This document shows, in pieces, positions 27,280 through 37,033 of a stretch of 64,000 nt of DNA. Each line of letters starts with the position of its first letter. Within the stretch, counting starts at the first letter, position 1. The notes under the pieces are model-generated. The model saw only the letters and a program-made list of their open reading frames with translations, did no database searches and was not told the DNA's origin. Both the position numbers and the translations under genes were made by a program. Origin of the DNA: an uncultured Deferribacterales bacterium (GTDB lineage: Bacteria > Chrysiogenota > Deferribacteres > Deferribacterales > Mucispirillaceae); NCBI GenBank assembly GCA_947853665.1, contig CANTXF010000008.1:1-64000 (forward strand), given 5' to 3'.

Positions 27280-28038
27280 TCAAAAAGAAATCTTCAACGT
27301 GTTCTCAAAAAACAGATAAATTATCCCGCCCGCCGAAAGCATGGGAGCGAACGGAATGGGATACCGCCTGTTACCCGTGGCGGCTATGGCGGCAAAACCC
27401 GCCGCCACCCCTAAAAAGGCCCCTATGGTAAGCACGGCGGGAATACCGGCAGGCCCGGTAAAAGCGCCTATAAGGGCAAGAAGCGTGAAATCGCCTTCGC
27501 CCATACCCTCCGCCCCTCTTAAAGCGGAATAAACACAGGCCGGTATATAGAGCACCAGATAACCGGCGGCCCACCCCGCGAGAGCCTCCGAAAAGCGGCC
27601 GCAGTAAAAGGCGAAGCAAAGGGCCGCCGCCGCCCCCAGGGCGGGATATACTACCGGGATAACGCCCGTTTCAAAATTTTTATCCAGAGCCGTCTCTATA
27701 TCCGTAAAAGAGGCCGCCAGCAATATAAAGCACAGAAAGGCATATCCCGCCCCTCTGGCCCCCGCGCCGAATTTCAGATATATAAGAACGAAAACGGCGC
27801 ATGTCGTAAGCTCCACAAGGGGATAAAAAAACGATATGCCGCTTCCGCAGTTTCTGCATCTGCCCCGCAGGAGAAGCCAGCCCAGCACCGGGATATTATC
27901 CCGCCACCTTACGGGAGAGCCGCAGGAAACGCAGGAAGACCCCGGGCTTATTATACTTTTTCCTCTTGGCAGCCTGTATATGAGCACGTTCATAAAGCTG
28001 CCCATAACAAGCCCCAGAAGGCCGGCAAAAAACGCCAA
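27280..28038 (-). CDS. pilD: Type IV prepilin peptidase (A24 leader peptidase)
   Basis: Inner-membrane aspartic protease that cleaves and methylates type IV pilin-like precursors, 252 aa. The N-terminal domain has the SFMNVLIYRLPRG signature and two CxxC pairs (CVSCGSPVRW and CRNCGSGISF), as in methylating forms. Catalytic aspartates are expected in FTDIETALDKN and in the GEGDFTLLALIGA motif near the C-terminus. About seven hydrophobic segments are visible. No pilin genes lie nearby. It is grouped with tyrS and lies 56 bases after lpxI on the same strand. Confidence 0.9.
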   Translation of the reverse strand: MAFFAGLLGLVMGSFMNVLIYRLPRGKSIISPGSSCVSCGSPVRWRDNIPVLGWLLLRGRCRNCGSGISFFYPLVELTTCAVFVLIYLKFGAGARGAGYAFLCFILLAASFTDIETALDKNFETGVIPVVYPALGAAAALCFAFYCGRFSEALAGWAAGYLVLYIPACVYSALRGAEGMGEGDFTLLALIGAFTGPAGIPAVLTIGAFLGVAAGFAAIAATGNRRYPIPFAPMLSAGGIIYLFFENTLKISF

Positions 28039-28094
28039 ATCTTACCTCTTGCTCCGGCGGAAAGGCCGCAGGGCCATCCGCTAAAAAAAACCGC

Positions 28095-28928
28095 TTACTC
28101 GAACAGGCTCTTATCGTAGAACTTAGCCGGGTCGAAAGCCATAAATATTATGCCGTTATCATTAGCATATTTTATGCAATCCTGCAAACCCACAATAAGG
28201 GTTTTCCCCGCTTCCACGGCCAGAAGCCTGCCTTTGTTTTCCGCCACGGCCTTAAAGGAATCCATGCCGACGACAGGCAGGTCGAACCTGGGGTCCTGGG
28301 AAGGCTTGGCGGCTTTTACGACGACGGCCCCGCCGTTTGCCAGCGTGCAGCCTCTGGCTATGGTTTTATCGGTGCCTTCGGCGGACTCCACCGCCATGAC
28401 GGATTTTTTCTTGACCACGACAGTCTGCCCAACGTCGAGACGGCCCAGCTCCACGGCTACCGTGTAGCCGAAAGCCACATCCCCGAGAAGGGCTTTATCC
28501 GGCTTATCTTTCGTGAAAATCCCCGCTTCGGGAACTATATCATTGAGAACTTCCGATTGAGACATGGTAGTTATCCCCCGTTTTTCGAGAAGGTTTACTA
28601 TTGTGTAATGTATCGTGTCGTTATTGCGGTTTTTAAGCCGGAAAAGAAGCCATATAGCCCTTAAATCCGGCTTGAGGCCGCCTTCAAGCACGGTTTTGTC
28701 GAACTTGCCTATCATCAGGAAATGAGTTACGCCTTCGTTTTTTAAAATTTTGAGGGTTTTGCCCACCTGGCCGAGCCCCACGACGTAAACTTTTGAGACG
28801 AGAGGCTCCAGCGCCGCCCTTACGCTTTCAGCGGAAGTTATGGCTATCGTTTCCACTCCCTTATTTTTAAGGCTTTTCGCCGCCAGCACGGGAAGATTGC
28901 CCGCGCCGGCCATTATGGCCGCCTTCAT
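28095..28928 (-). CDS. lpxI: UDP-2,3-diacylglucosamine pyrophosphatase LpxI
   Basis: Cleaves UDP-2,3-diacylglucosamine to lipid X in lipid A synthesis, replacing LpxH, 277 aa. The DUF1009 family features are an N-terminal MAGAGNLPVLAAKSLKNKG, the central FLMIGKFDKTV, QSEVLNDIVPEAG, and a C-terminal FDLPVVGMDSFKAVAENKGR with EAGKTLIVG. It overlaps the Gfo/Idh gene by four bases and sits in the lpx cluster, which supports the assignment. Confidence 0.92.
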   Translation of the reverse strand: MKAAIMAGAGNLPVLAAKSLKNKGVETIAITSAESVRAALEPLVSKVYVVGLGQVGKTLKILKNEGVTHFLMIGKFDKTVLEGGLKPDLRAIWLLFRLKNRNNDTIHYTIVNLLEKRGITTMSQSEVLNDIVPEAGIFTKDKPDKALLGDVAFGYTVAVELGRLDVGQTVVVKKKSVMAVESAEGTDKTIARGCTLANGGAVVVKAAKPSQDPRFDLPVVGMDSFKAVAENKGRLLAVEAGKTLIVGLQDCIKYANDNGIIFMAFDPAKFYDKSLFE

Positions 28929-29902
28929 CGCTCTATCTCCCTCTGGCCGTAAACGCCGGCCCTTATAAGCTCGTCGGTTTTAAGAGCCACTTTAAGGGAC
29001 TCAAGATCGTGCTCCACAGTAACGACTCTGGAAACCTTGCCCGTAACGCAGTTGATAAAATGCATTATTTCCAGTTTAAGTGGGTTGTCCTTATAAACGA
29101 AAAGCCTTTCGTGGACAAATTCGTTTCTGTACCGCATTTCCCCGTCCCCCAGAACCTGCTGCGTCTGGCCCTGGCGGTATATGTTTATGTCCTGGGTGGT
29201 AAAGTCGAGCTGTATAAGGGACCTGTCCCCGTGGAGGGACATTACCCGCTCCTTGGTCTGGCTTATGCGGCTTACGTATATATGAGCTATGGAGCCGTTT
29301 TCAAAAGCCAGGTTTACGGAGGCAAAATCGGCCAGCTCCGTATAAACGGGGCTTCCCATAGCCTGGATGGCCTTTACTCTGGAGCCCATAAGGTTTATTA
29401 TAATGTCGATATCGTGAATCATCAGATCAAGAACGATGCTGTCGCCCCGGAAATTGGGGTTAAAGGGGCCTATTCGCCTGGCTTCTATGTAGCGTGGCTT
29501 TTCGGCTATTTTCTTGATTTCCTGCACGGCCCCGTTAAAGCGCTCCACATGGCCTATATGGAGTATGAGCTTTTTGCTTACGGCTATTTCAAAAAGCTCG
29601 CTGGCCTGGCTGAAATCGGTAGTTATTGGTTTTTCCACAAGAACGTGCTTTCCGGCCTCGAGGCACGTTTTTGCTATTTCGTAATGCAGCTTCGTGGGAA
29701 CGGCTATCGTAACCGCGTCCACATGGGGCAGAAGCTCTCTGTAATCCGTATATCCTTTATATCCGGTACGCGCGGAAATTTCCGCTACGGCGTCCGCGTC
29801 GGCGTCGCAGATGCCCGCAACCTCCGCCTCCCGTATGTCCCCGTACAGGTTCAGATGGTATCTTCCCATCTTGCCCAGGCCTATAAGCCCGATTTTAAGC
29901 AT
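28925..29902 (-). CDS. Gfo/Idh/MocA-family oxidoreductase
   Basis: NAD(P)-dependent sugar oxidoreductase, 325 aa. An N-terminal Rossmann fold has GLIGLGKMGRYHLNLY; the EKP motif (HVLVEKPITTDF) and the catalytic-region HIGHVERFNGAV follow. The C-terminal half is a typical beta-sheet domain. It lies between lpxI and lpxA in one transcription unit. GnnA, which oxidises UDP-GlcNAc on the way to 3-amino lipid A, belongs to this family and is often next to lpxA. However, its partner aminotransferase GnnB is not in the window, so the role stays open. Confidence 0.85.
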   Translation of the reverse strand: MLKIGLIGLGKMGRYHLNLYGDIREAEVAGICDADADAVAEISARTGYKGYTDYRELLPHVDAVTIAVPTKLHYEIAKTCLEAGKHVLVEKPITTDFSQASELFEIAVSKKLILHIGHVERFNGAVQEIKKIAEKPRYIEARRIGPFNPNFRGDSIVLDLMIHDIDIIINLMGSRVKAIQAMGSPVYTELADFASVNLAFENGSIAHIYVSRISQTKERVMSLHGDRSLIQLDFTTQDINIYRQGQTQQVLGDGEMRYRNEFVHERLFVYKDNPLKLEIMHFINCVTGKVSRVVTVEHDLESLKVALKTDELIRAGVYGQREIER

Positions 29903-29928
29903 ATATTAAAACTCCTTGAACGGGCGGC

Positions 29929-30705
29929 CTACCTTCTGGCAAGGCCCCGCTTTGTAGAATTGATAAAATCTATCATGGCGGTAATCTCAGGGTATTGGGT
30001 AAGCTCTTTCATCTTCTCCACAGCCTCCGGCAGAAGCATGGATTTATCGAGAAACAGCTTAACGGCCTTTTTAAGCTCTACGCGCACCTCCGGCTTAACT
30101 CCGCGGCGTTTCAGCCCAACGGCATTAAGGCCTTCTATATTTCCCGCTTCCACACGGCCGCAAAGGCAGTAGGGGAGAATATCGAAAGATATGCGGGCAA
30201 AAGCGCTCAGCATAGCCATTGTGCCTATCCTCGTAAACTGGTGTATGCCGACGTAGGCGCCTACCACAGCGTAATCCCCCACCTGCACGTGGCCCGCCAG
30301 AAGCGCGCCGCCTACGACTATCACCCCGTTGCCCAGCTTACAGTCGTGAGCCACGTGGGCAAGGGACATAATATCGCACTCGTCGCCGATAACCGTTACC
30401 CAGTCCTCCTTGGTGGTGGCTCTGTGGATAGGAGCGAACTCCCTTATTATGCAGTTTTTGCCTATGGAAAGCCTGGTGTCCTCCCCGCGGTAGGAAGTAT
30501 CCTGCGGAGCGCCGCCCACATGGGCGTTGGGGGAAAGAACCGTTCCCTCGCCTATTTCCGTATTGCTTTCCACAACGGCGTTATAGCCTATAACGGCCCC
30601 GCCGCCGATTTTGCAGTTTTTGCCTATGAACGCGCCGGCCGCAATTTCAGCCGTGTCCGCAATCTCCGCGGATTTATCTATATGAGCGGACGGATGTATA
30701 GCCAT
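29929..30705 (-). CDS. lpxA: Acyl-ACP--UDP-N-acetylglucosamine O-acyltransferase
   Basis: First enzyme of lipid A synthesis, 258 aa. A left-handed beta-helix of hexapeptide repeats is visible from the N-terminus (IHPSAHIDKSAEIADTAEIA), with the catalytic His in LAHVAHDCKLGNG. The C-terminal helical domain includes EGLNAVGLKRRGV. Nearby fabZ and lpxD confirm the pathway. Confidence 0.95.
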   Translation of the reverse strand: MAIHPSAHIDKSAEIADTAEIAAGAFIGKNCKIGGGAVIGYNAVVESNTEIGEGTVLSPNAHVGGAPQDTSYRGEDTRLSIGKNCIIREFAPIHRATTKEDWVTVIGDECDIMSLAHVAHDCKLGNGVIVVGGALLAGHVQVGDYAVVGAYVGIHQFTRIGTMAMLSAFARISFDILPYCLCGRVEAGNIEGLNAVGLKRRGVKPEVRVELKKAVKLFLDKSMLLPEAVEKMKELTQYPEITAMIDFINSTKRGLARR

Positions 30706-30750
30706 GTTTATCTCCAGAAGGCAGCGGCCACGATTAAAAGCCGCCGCCCC

Positions 30751-30776
30751 AAAAAAAACTTTACCGGCAGCGCCGG
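30751..30776 (-). terminator. Possible internal terminator or attenuator between fabZ and lpxA
   Basis: CCGGC (30764-30768) pairs with GCCGG (30772-30776). On the minus strand a run of eight T follows after six bases. A second imperfect GC-rich hairpin (about 30777-30820) precedes it. The stem is short, so this may only reduce read-through into lpxA. Confidence 0.35.
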
Positions 30777-30861
30777 GCCGGATGGGAAAAGCGGCCCGCC
30801 GCTTCCGTCCGACCGGCTATAATAATATGCCGCGGCAAAAAAGAACAGAAAAATTAAAAAA

Positions 30862-31311
30862 TTATTTAAACACGGCGGAAACCTGGCCTACGCAGGCGAC
30901 CTCGCCGTCAACCATAGCCTTGCAGTCGAACCACCAGATGCCCATTTTTATTTTGACGAACTTCGCCTCCATAACGAGCTGGTCCCCCGGCCTTACGGGG
31001 CGTTTGAACCTTACCCCGTCTATGCTTACGAAAAGGGTCTGCTTGCCTTCGCCGGAGCGGTCGTTATCCTCCTCCATTTTCAGCTTGGCGTAAACTCCCG
31101 CCGTCTGCACCATGGCCTCAACTATCAAAACGCCGGGCATTACGGGAAAATCGGGAAAATGGCCCTGAAAAAACGGCTCGTTTACCGTAACGTTCTTTAT
31201 CCCCTTGATGCCGTCGTCCCAAACTTCGAGAATACGGTCAACAAGCATAAAAGGATACCTGTGAGGCAGGTATTTTCTCAGTTCGTCAATTTCTATCCTT
31301 CTGTTTTTCAA
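30862..31311 (-). CDS. fabZ: 3-hydroxyacyl-ACP dehydratase FabZ
   Basis: Dehydrates 3-hydroxyacyl-ACP in fatty-acid elongation, balancing flux with lipid A synthesis, 149 aa. The hot-dog fold motifs [13 protein letters not shown] and [23 protein letters not shown] carry the catalytic His and Glu. It overlaps the end of lpxD by 26 bases, which suggests coupled translation. Confidence 0.96.
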   Translation of the reverse strand: MKNRRIEIDELRKYLPHRYPFMLVDRILEVWDDGIKGIKNVTVNEPFFQGHFPDFPVMPGVLIVEAMVQTAGVYAKLKMEEDNDRSGEGKQTLFVSIDGVRFKRPVRPGDQLVMEAKFVKIKMGIWWFDCKAMVDGEVACVGQVSAVFK

Positions 31312-32308
31312 GGTTCACAACCCTCCTTTTTAATTCAGGAAGCTCCTGAAACACAGCCGAAGCCTTGGCGAATTTAAGCATCGGTATGCAGGGCGCCCCC
31401 AGATACATGCCTTTTTCCTTTATGTCGTTGGGCACTCCGGCCTGGCCTCCGAAAACGGAACCGGCGGCTATTTTTATATGGTCGGAAAAACCTACCTGCC
31501 CGGCGGCGACGATTCCGTCTCCCGCTTCTATGCTGCCGCTGAAGCCTACCTGGCTGGCGATAAGGCAGGCCTTGCCAAGGCGGGTGTTGTGGCCTACCAT
31601 TACCAGATTGTCCATTTTTGTGCCGAAACCTATTACGGTGGCTCCTATGGTGGCCCTGTCTATGCAGGTGTTGGCACCGATTTCCACGAAATCCTCTAAT
31701 ATAACCGTGCCCTTCTGAGGTATCTTAACGGGGTTCGGCCCCGGTATGAAGCCGAAGCCGTCGGCGCCGATAACGGCGCCAGCATGGATTATCACCCCGC
31801 TGCCCAGGGTGCAGTTTTCATAAATCGTAACGTTTGGGTATATTATGCAGTTTTTGCCTATTTTTACCCCATCGCCTATCACGCAGCCGGGAAATATGCG
31901 GGTATTCTCCCCTATCTCCACGTTTTCGCCGATAGATACGAAATTGCCGATATTGACCGGCTCCGTATATTTTACGCCTGCGGGAACGGAGGCCAGGGGG
32001 GATATATGATGGCGGACAGGCTCCGCCGGATGAAAGGCCAGCATCAGCTTTACAAGAGCGGCCCTGGGGTCTTTTACCCTTACCACGGGCTTATCGGTCT
32101 CCACCAGGACCTTTTCCGCAACTACGTAGGCGGAGGCGGCCCCATTCGTCATATCGGCGTTAGCCTGCACGTTTATCATGCAGAGGGTGCCTTCCTTCTG
32201 GTCTTCGGGAACGCTTACCCCCCGCACGGAAATATCCCCGCCCTCAAGTACGCCGCCGGTAAAAGCGGCCACCTGAGAAAGCATGAACTCTATTTTTTGT
32301 TTTTCCAT
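31286..32308 (-). CDS. lpxD: UDP-3-O-(3-hydroxyacyl)glucosamine N-acyltransferase
   Basis: Third acylation step of lipid A synthesis, 340 aa. A small N-terminal uridine-binding domain is followed by hexapeptide repeats (from about residue 100). The catalytic His lies in [23 protein letters not shown], and a C-terminal helix follows. Overlaps with the skp-like gene (19 bases) and fabZ show a tightly packed operon. Confidence 0.95.
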   Translation of the reverse strand: MEKQKIEFMLSQVAAFTGGVLEGGDISVRGVSVPEDQKEGTLCMINVQANADMTNGAASAYVVAEKVLVETDKPVVRVKDPRAALVKLMLAFHPAEPVRHHISPLASVPAGVKYTEPVNIGNFVSIGENVEIGENTRIFPGCVIGDGVKIGKNCIIYPNVTIYENCTLGSGVIIHAGAVIGADGFGFIPGPNPVKIPQKGTVILEDFVEIGANTCIDRATIGATVIGFGTKMDNLVMVGHNTRLGKACLIASQVGFSGSIEAGDGIVAAGQVGFSDHIKIAAGSVFGGQAGVPNDIKEKGMYLGAPCIPMLKFAKASAVFQELPELKRRVVNLEKQKDRN

Positions 32309-32808
32309 TGTTCGTTAAACCTTTTGACTATCTCGTCGGTAATATCGAGAGACGGGTTGGCGTAAATAGTGCCCGATTCCTTGACTTCGATAACCAGGTC
32401 TATTTTCTTTTCCTCGGCGTATTTCTGTATAACGCCGCGCATATCCTGCACTATGGCGCCCACAAACTGCATCTGCTTGCGCTGGAGCTCCTCGTTGGTG
32501 TCCTTTTCGAGCCTTTCAAGCTCGACCTTTTTTTTCTGGACGTCGGCCAGCTTTTTCTGAACCATATCCTGAGAAAGAAGGCTCCTCTGGGCTTCCAGGT
32601 CCTTGGATATGCTTTCCATTTCGGAGTTGAGCTTCTGGGCTTTTCCCCTGGCCTTTTCAAAATCGGCTTTAAGCTCGTCGTTGGCCTTGATTCCCGCCTC
32701 GGATTTGTTCATGGCGCCTTCAAGATCCACTATGGCTATTTTCTGGGCGAAAGCGGCCCCGGCCGTAAGGCATAAAACCATAAGGTGGACTAAAAACAGT
32801 TTTTTCAT
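32290..32808 (-). CDS. skp: Periplasmic OmpH/Skp-family chaperone
   Basis: Holds unfolded outer-membrane proteins on the way to BamA, 172 aa. A signal peptide ends in TAGAAFA-Q, followed by [17 protein letters not shown] and a long charged coiled coil (about residues 45-130). I chose the ATG at 32808, which has AAGGAG upstream; the longer frame would put 10 residues before the signal peptide. It lies 52 bases downstream of bamA, as in many Gram-negatives. Confidence 0.92.
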   Translation of the reverse strand: MKKLFLVHLMVLCLTAGAAFAQKIAIVDLEGAMNKSEAGIKANDELKADFEKARGKAQKLNSEMESISKDLEAQRSLLSQDMVQKKLADVQKKKVELERLEKDTNEELQRKQMQFVGAIVQDMRGVIQKYAEEKKIDLVIEVKESGTIYANPSLDITDEIVKRFNEQWKNKK

Positions 32809-32859
32809 AACGTTCTCCTTAACAGATAATTTATTCATAACCAGAATTTAACAGCGCTT

Positions 32860-35133
32860 TTAAAAAGTGCCTCCGATTGAAAACTCAAACTTATAGGGCG
32901 CTTCCCCGTCCCGCTTATCCAGCTTGTATCCCCACTCCAGGCGGAAAGGCCCCATAGGGGTAAGCCAGCGCAGACCCACGCCCGCCGATTTTCTGAAATC
33001 CACGCTGAAAAACGGCTCGTGCTCGCTGTAAGCCTGCCCCATGTCGAAGAACACGACGCCTTTCAATTTAATATCCTTTTTAAGTGGAAAAATCAATTCA
33101 GCGTTGACCTGAAAATACTTGTCGCCTCCGTATTCGTACCCGTCCTCGTCCTTGGGGCTTATGGAGCCGTAGTCGAAACCGCGGACGGAGTTTATGCCGC
33201 CCAGCCTGAAACGCTCGTCTATGGGTATTTTTTCCCCGGATTTGGTGGGCATTATGTAGCCTATTTCCCCGTGGAGCATAAACACGAGATTCTCCCCGAA
33301 TATGGGTATGAACTGGGAGGTTTCCCCTCCGAATTTTACGAAGTTCGCGTCGCCGCCTAAAAAGTTACCGGCGAAATCGACGTAAATCTGGCTTTTGTTG
33401 CCTGCCGTCGGGTCGGCGGCGTTGTTCAGGCTGTTCCATATTATGGCGGGGGATATGCTGTGGGTCTCCGTTTTGCCCCTCTGCTCCTTTATATACTTGG
33501 AAGCGTCGTCGTCTATATCGTAAATATCCACAGTATATATGGAAAACCTGTAATTCATAAACAGGCGGCGTTTTATTATGGAGTGGCCCACCCTTATGGA
33601 GCCGCCTAACGAGTTTCTCGTGTATTCGTACCACTCCCGCTCAAGATTGAACACGTCGAAGCCTACGCTTACGGGCCAGTCCATAAACCAGGGGTCCGTA
33701 TAGCTGAAAGAAAAGTCCATGCGCTTCTGGGCCACTTCCGCCTTGAGGGACACGCTGTGGCCCCAGCCCATAAAGTTGTTCCTGGAAACCTGCACCATGC
33801 CGAGGATACCGTCCACGGTGGAATAGGCCGCGCCTACGGTAAAGGTGCCGGTGGACTGTTCCGTAACCTCCACGTCCAGGTCTATAACGTCCCCGCCGTC
33901 GCCTTTTTCGGTAATCTGCACGTTTTCGTAAAAACCAGTGGCCATGGTGTTGGCCTTGGCTTCCCTTATAAGGGTGCTGTTATACAGGGCGCCTTCCATC
34001 TGGTCTATCTGGCGGCGGATAACGTTGTCGTAAGAGGTTTTATTGCCGCGTATGGTTATGCGGCCTATTTTTACCAGTATGTTCTCCTCTATTTTATATA
34101 CGATATCCACCTGCTTCGTTTCCGTATCGAGGGAGATTACCGGCTCCACGTTGGCGTAAGCGTAGCCGGAGGATGTGTAAACCTCCGTAATTCTGGCAAT
34201 ATCCTCCTGATACTGCTTTATGTTGAACACCTGACCCACCTGAAGCCCCGTCTGCTCTTTAAGTGTTTCAAGGGGTATATTTTCATACCCGTCTATCTCT
34301 ATGGAGCGCACGAAAAACTGGTCGCCCTCCCGCACCCTCACTATCATATCGACCTTTTCCGGGTCGTCCTCGCGGAAACGGAGATCCGGCTCGCTTAAAG
34401 CGACCTGGGCGTATCCCCTTTCAAGGTACATCATCCTTATGGTTTCCCTGTCCATAATAAGCGATTCCTTGGAAATTTTGCCGCTGCTGGATATGAGGGA
34501 CCAGAAATGGCGCTCCTTGGTGGGTATGGCGTCCTTTATTTCCGGCGACGGTATATTGTCGTTGCCGTAAATCCGGATATTATATATTTTGGATTTGCCG
34601 CTTTCGGATATGTCGAAAAAAACGTCCACGCTGTTTACGGTTCTGGTCTCTATGCGGAAGGTTACTTTGGTGCCGTAGCGGTTTTCGTTTTCATAAACGG
34701 CCCTGATGGAGTCCAGAGTCTGCTCTATGGAGCTGAAGCTGAGCACCTGCCCCGTTTTAAGCTGCACTTTGTCCCGCAGGGTCTTGGTTTTTACCTCTTT
34801 GTTGCCCTGAAACACAACGGAGCCGACGAGAGGCATTTCCTCCAGCTTGTATTTTAAAACGAAATCGGCCCCATCGACGTAAAGATCCCCGTCGATATTA
34901 AGAAAAAGCCCGGTGCCGTACAGTTTTTTAATGCTTTCGTCCAGAGCCTGGACGGTAAATTCGCTTCCCGCTTTTATGAGATACGGCGAAATTCTGCTTT
35001 CCGGTATACGCTTGTTCCCCTCGATAACCACCCTGTCTATCTTAACGGCAAGAGCGTACGAAGGGAAAACTAACCCGGCAGCCGCGAGAAAAAAAACTAA
35101 AACGGCAAAAAAACGCCCCGCCTTAATCCACAT
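32860..35133 (-). CDS. bamA: Outer-membrane protein assembly factor BamA
   Basis: Central Omp85 protein that folds beta-barrels into the outer membrane, 757 aa. A signal peptide (to about residue 30) is followed by POTRA domains from VKIDRVVIEGNKRI to about residue 410. The C-terminal 16-strand barrel has the Omp85 signature RLGGINSVRGF in the last third. The last residue is Phe in FSIGGTF, as required for Bam recognition. Its start codon touches the hisG stop. Confidence 0.96.
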   Translation of the reverse strand: MWIKAGRFFAVLVFFLAAAGLVFPSYALAVKIDRVVIEGNKRIPESRISPYLIKAGSEFTVQALDESIKKLYGTGLFLNIDGDLYVDGADFVLKYKLEEMPLVGSVVFQGNKEVKTKTLRDKVQLKTGQVLSFSSIEQTLDSIRAVYENENRYGTKVTFRIETRTVNSVDVFFDISESGKSKIYNIRIYGNDNIPSPEIKDAIPTKERHFWSLISSSGKISKESLIMDRETIRMMYLERGYAQVALSEPDLRFREDDPEKVDMIVRVREGDQFFVRSIEIDGYENIPLETLKEQTGLQVGQVFNIKQYQEDIARITEVYTSSGYAYANVEPVISLDTETKQVDIVYKIEENILVKIGRITIRGNKTSYDNVIRRQIDQMEGALYNSTLIREAKANTMATGFYENVQITEKGDGGDVIDLDVEVTEQSTGTFTVGAAYSTVDGILGMVQVSRNNFMGWGHSVSLKAEVAQKRMDFSFSYTDPWFMDWPVSVGFDVFNLEREWYEYTRNSLGGSIRVGHSIIKRRLFMNYRFSIYTVDIYDIDDDASKYIKEQRGKTETHSISPAIIWNSLNNAADPTAGNKSQIYVDFAGNFLGGDANFVKFGGETSQFIPIFGENLVFMLHGEIGYIMPTKSGEKIPIDERFRLGGINSVRGFDYGSISPKDEDGYEYGGDKYFQVNAELIFPLKKDIKLKGVVFFDMGQAYSEHEPFFSVDFRKSAGVGLRWLTPMGPFRLEWGYKLDKRDGEAPYKFEFSIGGTF

Positions 35134-35759
35134 CAGGAAAGCCCCAGAGAACCCAGTATTTCTTTCACGCGGCCGTGTTTGGCCCTGGAGGAGCTTTTAT
35201 TGGCTATCAGCCTGGCGGTGGATTCCATGATGGTTTCCACTTCCGCAAGGCCGTTTTTGCGCATGGTTTCCCCGGTGGAAACAAGGTCCACTATAAAATC
35301 GGAAAGACCGACCACGGGAGCTATCTCTATGGAGCCGTAGAGCTTTATAACCTCCACGACATAGCCGCGCTTGGCAAAAAAATCCTTCGTAAGGTACGGG
35401 TATTTGGTGGCTATCTTCATATCCTGCCGGTATGAGTTTTCCGCGCCCTTTATCCCGGCCGAGGCAAGGCGGCAGTAGCCGAAGCCCAGATCCATAAACT
35501 CGTAAACGGCGGCTCTCGTTTCGGCGAGTATGTCCTTGCCCACCACGCCCAGATCCGCCGCGCCGTGTTCCACGTAAGTAGGAATATCCATATTTCTTAT
35601 AAGAAGGAAGCTGACGCCGTTTTCATCGTCCTCGAACACCAGCTTTCTGGAGGAAAAATCCACCACCCCTGCCCGGCATATTCCCTTTTTTACGAAAAGC
35701 TCCACAGTTTCTTCCGCCAGGCGGCCCTTAGGCAGCGCCACGGATATTTTATCCATCAC
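35133..35759 (-). CDS. hisG: ATP phosphoribosyltransferase, short form (HisG-S)
   Basis: First enzyme of histidine synthesis, 208 aa. It begins ISVALPKGRLAEETVELF and carries DLGVVGKDILAE and the phosphoribosyl pyrophosphate loop region DFIVDLVSTGETMRKNGL. The length is that of the short form, which needs the regulatory subunit HisZ; hisZ is not in the window. It overlaps murA by 11 bases. Confidence 0.95.
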   Translation of the reverse strand: MMDKISVALPKGRLAEETVELFVKKGICRAGVVDFSSRKLVFEDDENGVSFLLIRNMDIPTYVEHGAADLGVVGKDILAETRAAVYEFMDLGFGYCRLASAGIKGAENSYRQDMKIATKYPYLTKDFFAKRGYVVEVIKLYGSIEIAPVVGLSDFIVDLVSTGETMRKNGLAEVETIMESTARLIANKSSSRAKHGRVKEILGSLGLS

Positions 35760-37014
35760 CGGGGACTCTCCTTATATCGGCTCCGAGTGCGGAGAGCTTC
35801 TTCTCAAAGCTCTCGTACCCTCTGTCCAGATGATATATGCGCTGAACCTCGCTCGTATTGTCGGCCATAAGGGCGGCTATCACAAGGCCCGCGCTGGCCC
35901 TTAAATCGGAAGCCATAACCGGCGCTCCGCTGAAGCTGCGGCAGCCTCTGACCACCGCTCCGGAATCGTTAAGGGAAACGTCCGCCCCCATGCGCTTAAA
36001 TTCCGGCACGTGCATAAATCTGTTTTCAAATATGGATTCTGTAATAAGGGACACTCCGTCGGACTTGAGCATCACCGCCATGAACTGGGACTGCATATCC
36101 GTGGGAAAACCGGGATAGGGAAAGGTTTCCGCGTCAACGGCCTTTATATGCCCATCGGAGGAAGCAAGAACGGTAAAATCGTCTATAATCTCTATATTAA
36201 GCCCGGCTTCTCTTAATTTTTCAATAATGGCGTCCATGGAGGAAACGGGGCAGTTTCGCACGAGAACCCGGCCTCCGCAGCCGGCCACGGCGCACAGAAA
36301 GGTGCCCGCCTCTATCCTGTCGGGCATTACGGAATAATCGGCGGGATGAAGCTCCCCGACGCCCTTTACCGTTATGGTGGAAGTGCCGTCCCCTTTAATA
36401 TCGGCCCCCATGGAGCGTAAAAAACAGGCCAGGTCCACTATCTCCGGCTCTCTCGCCGCGTTTTGCAGTACGGTAACCCCATCCGCCAGGGAGGCGGCCA
36501 TAAGGATGTTTTCCGTGCCCGTAACCGTAACCTTGTCGAAAACTATCTCCGCCCCCCTGAGCCTGCCGCAGGACGCGTTTATATAGCCGCCGGACACTTC
36601 TATTTCCGCTCCCATTTTTTCAAGGGCGGATATATGATAATTGACGGGCCTTTCGCCTATGGCGCAGCCGCCCGGCAGGGCGACCCTGGCCGTGCCGGTC
36701 CTTGAGAGCATCGGCCCTAAAACGAGAATGGAAGCGCGCATGGTTTTAACCAGCTCGTAGGAAGCTACGCAGGAGCCGCAGTCCCCCCTGTTGAAAACGT
36801 TTACGCTGCCGTTTTCATGCAGACATTCCACCCCTAAAGTGCCCAGAAGCCTGTTCATGGTGTTTACGTCCCTTAAATAGGGAACGTTATCTATGCGGTA
36901 TCTTCCGCCGGCAAGCAGAACCGCCGCGAGAATAGGCAGGGAAGCGTTTTTCGCGCCGCTGACGCTCACTTCCCCGTGAAGAGGCTTTCCGCCTTTGATA
37001 ATAAGCTTTTCCAC
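35749..37014 (-). CDS. murA: UDP-N-acetylglucosamine 1-carboxyvinyltransferase
   Basis: Commits UDP-GlcNAc to peptidoglycan synthesis, 421 aa. The N-terminus IIKGGKPLHGEVSVSGAKNASLPILAA and the active-site loop GGCAIGERPVNYHI, with the fosfomycin-sensitive Cys, are clear. The EPSP-synthase-like two-domain architecture is complete, ending YESFEKKLSALGADI. Confidence 0.97.
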   Translation of the reverse strand: MEKLIIKGGKPLHGEVSVSGAKNASLPILAAVLLAGGRYRIDNVPYLRDVNTMNRLLGTLGVECLHENGSVNVFNRGDCGSCVASYELVKTMRASILVLGPMLSRTGTARVALPGGCAIGERPVNYHISALEKMGAEIEVSGGYINASCGRLRGAEIVFDKVTVTGTENILMAASLADGVTVLQNAAREPEIVDLACFLRSMGADIKGDGTSTITVKGVGELHPADYSVMPDRIEAGTFLCAVAGCGGRVLVRNCPVSSMDAIIEKLREAGLNIEIIDDFTVLASSDGHIKAVDAETFPYPGFPTDMQSQFMAVMLKSDGVSLITESIFENRFMHVPEFKRMGADVSLNDSGAVVRGCRSFSGAPVMASDLRASAGLVIAALMADNTSEVQRIYHLDRGYESFEKKLSALGADIRRVPGDG

Positions 37015-37033
37015 TAAAACGAAACCTCAAAAA

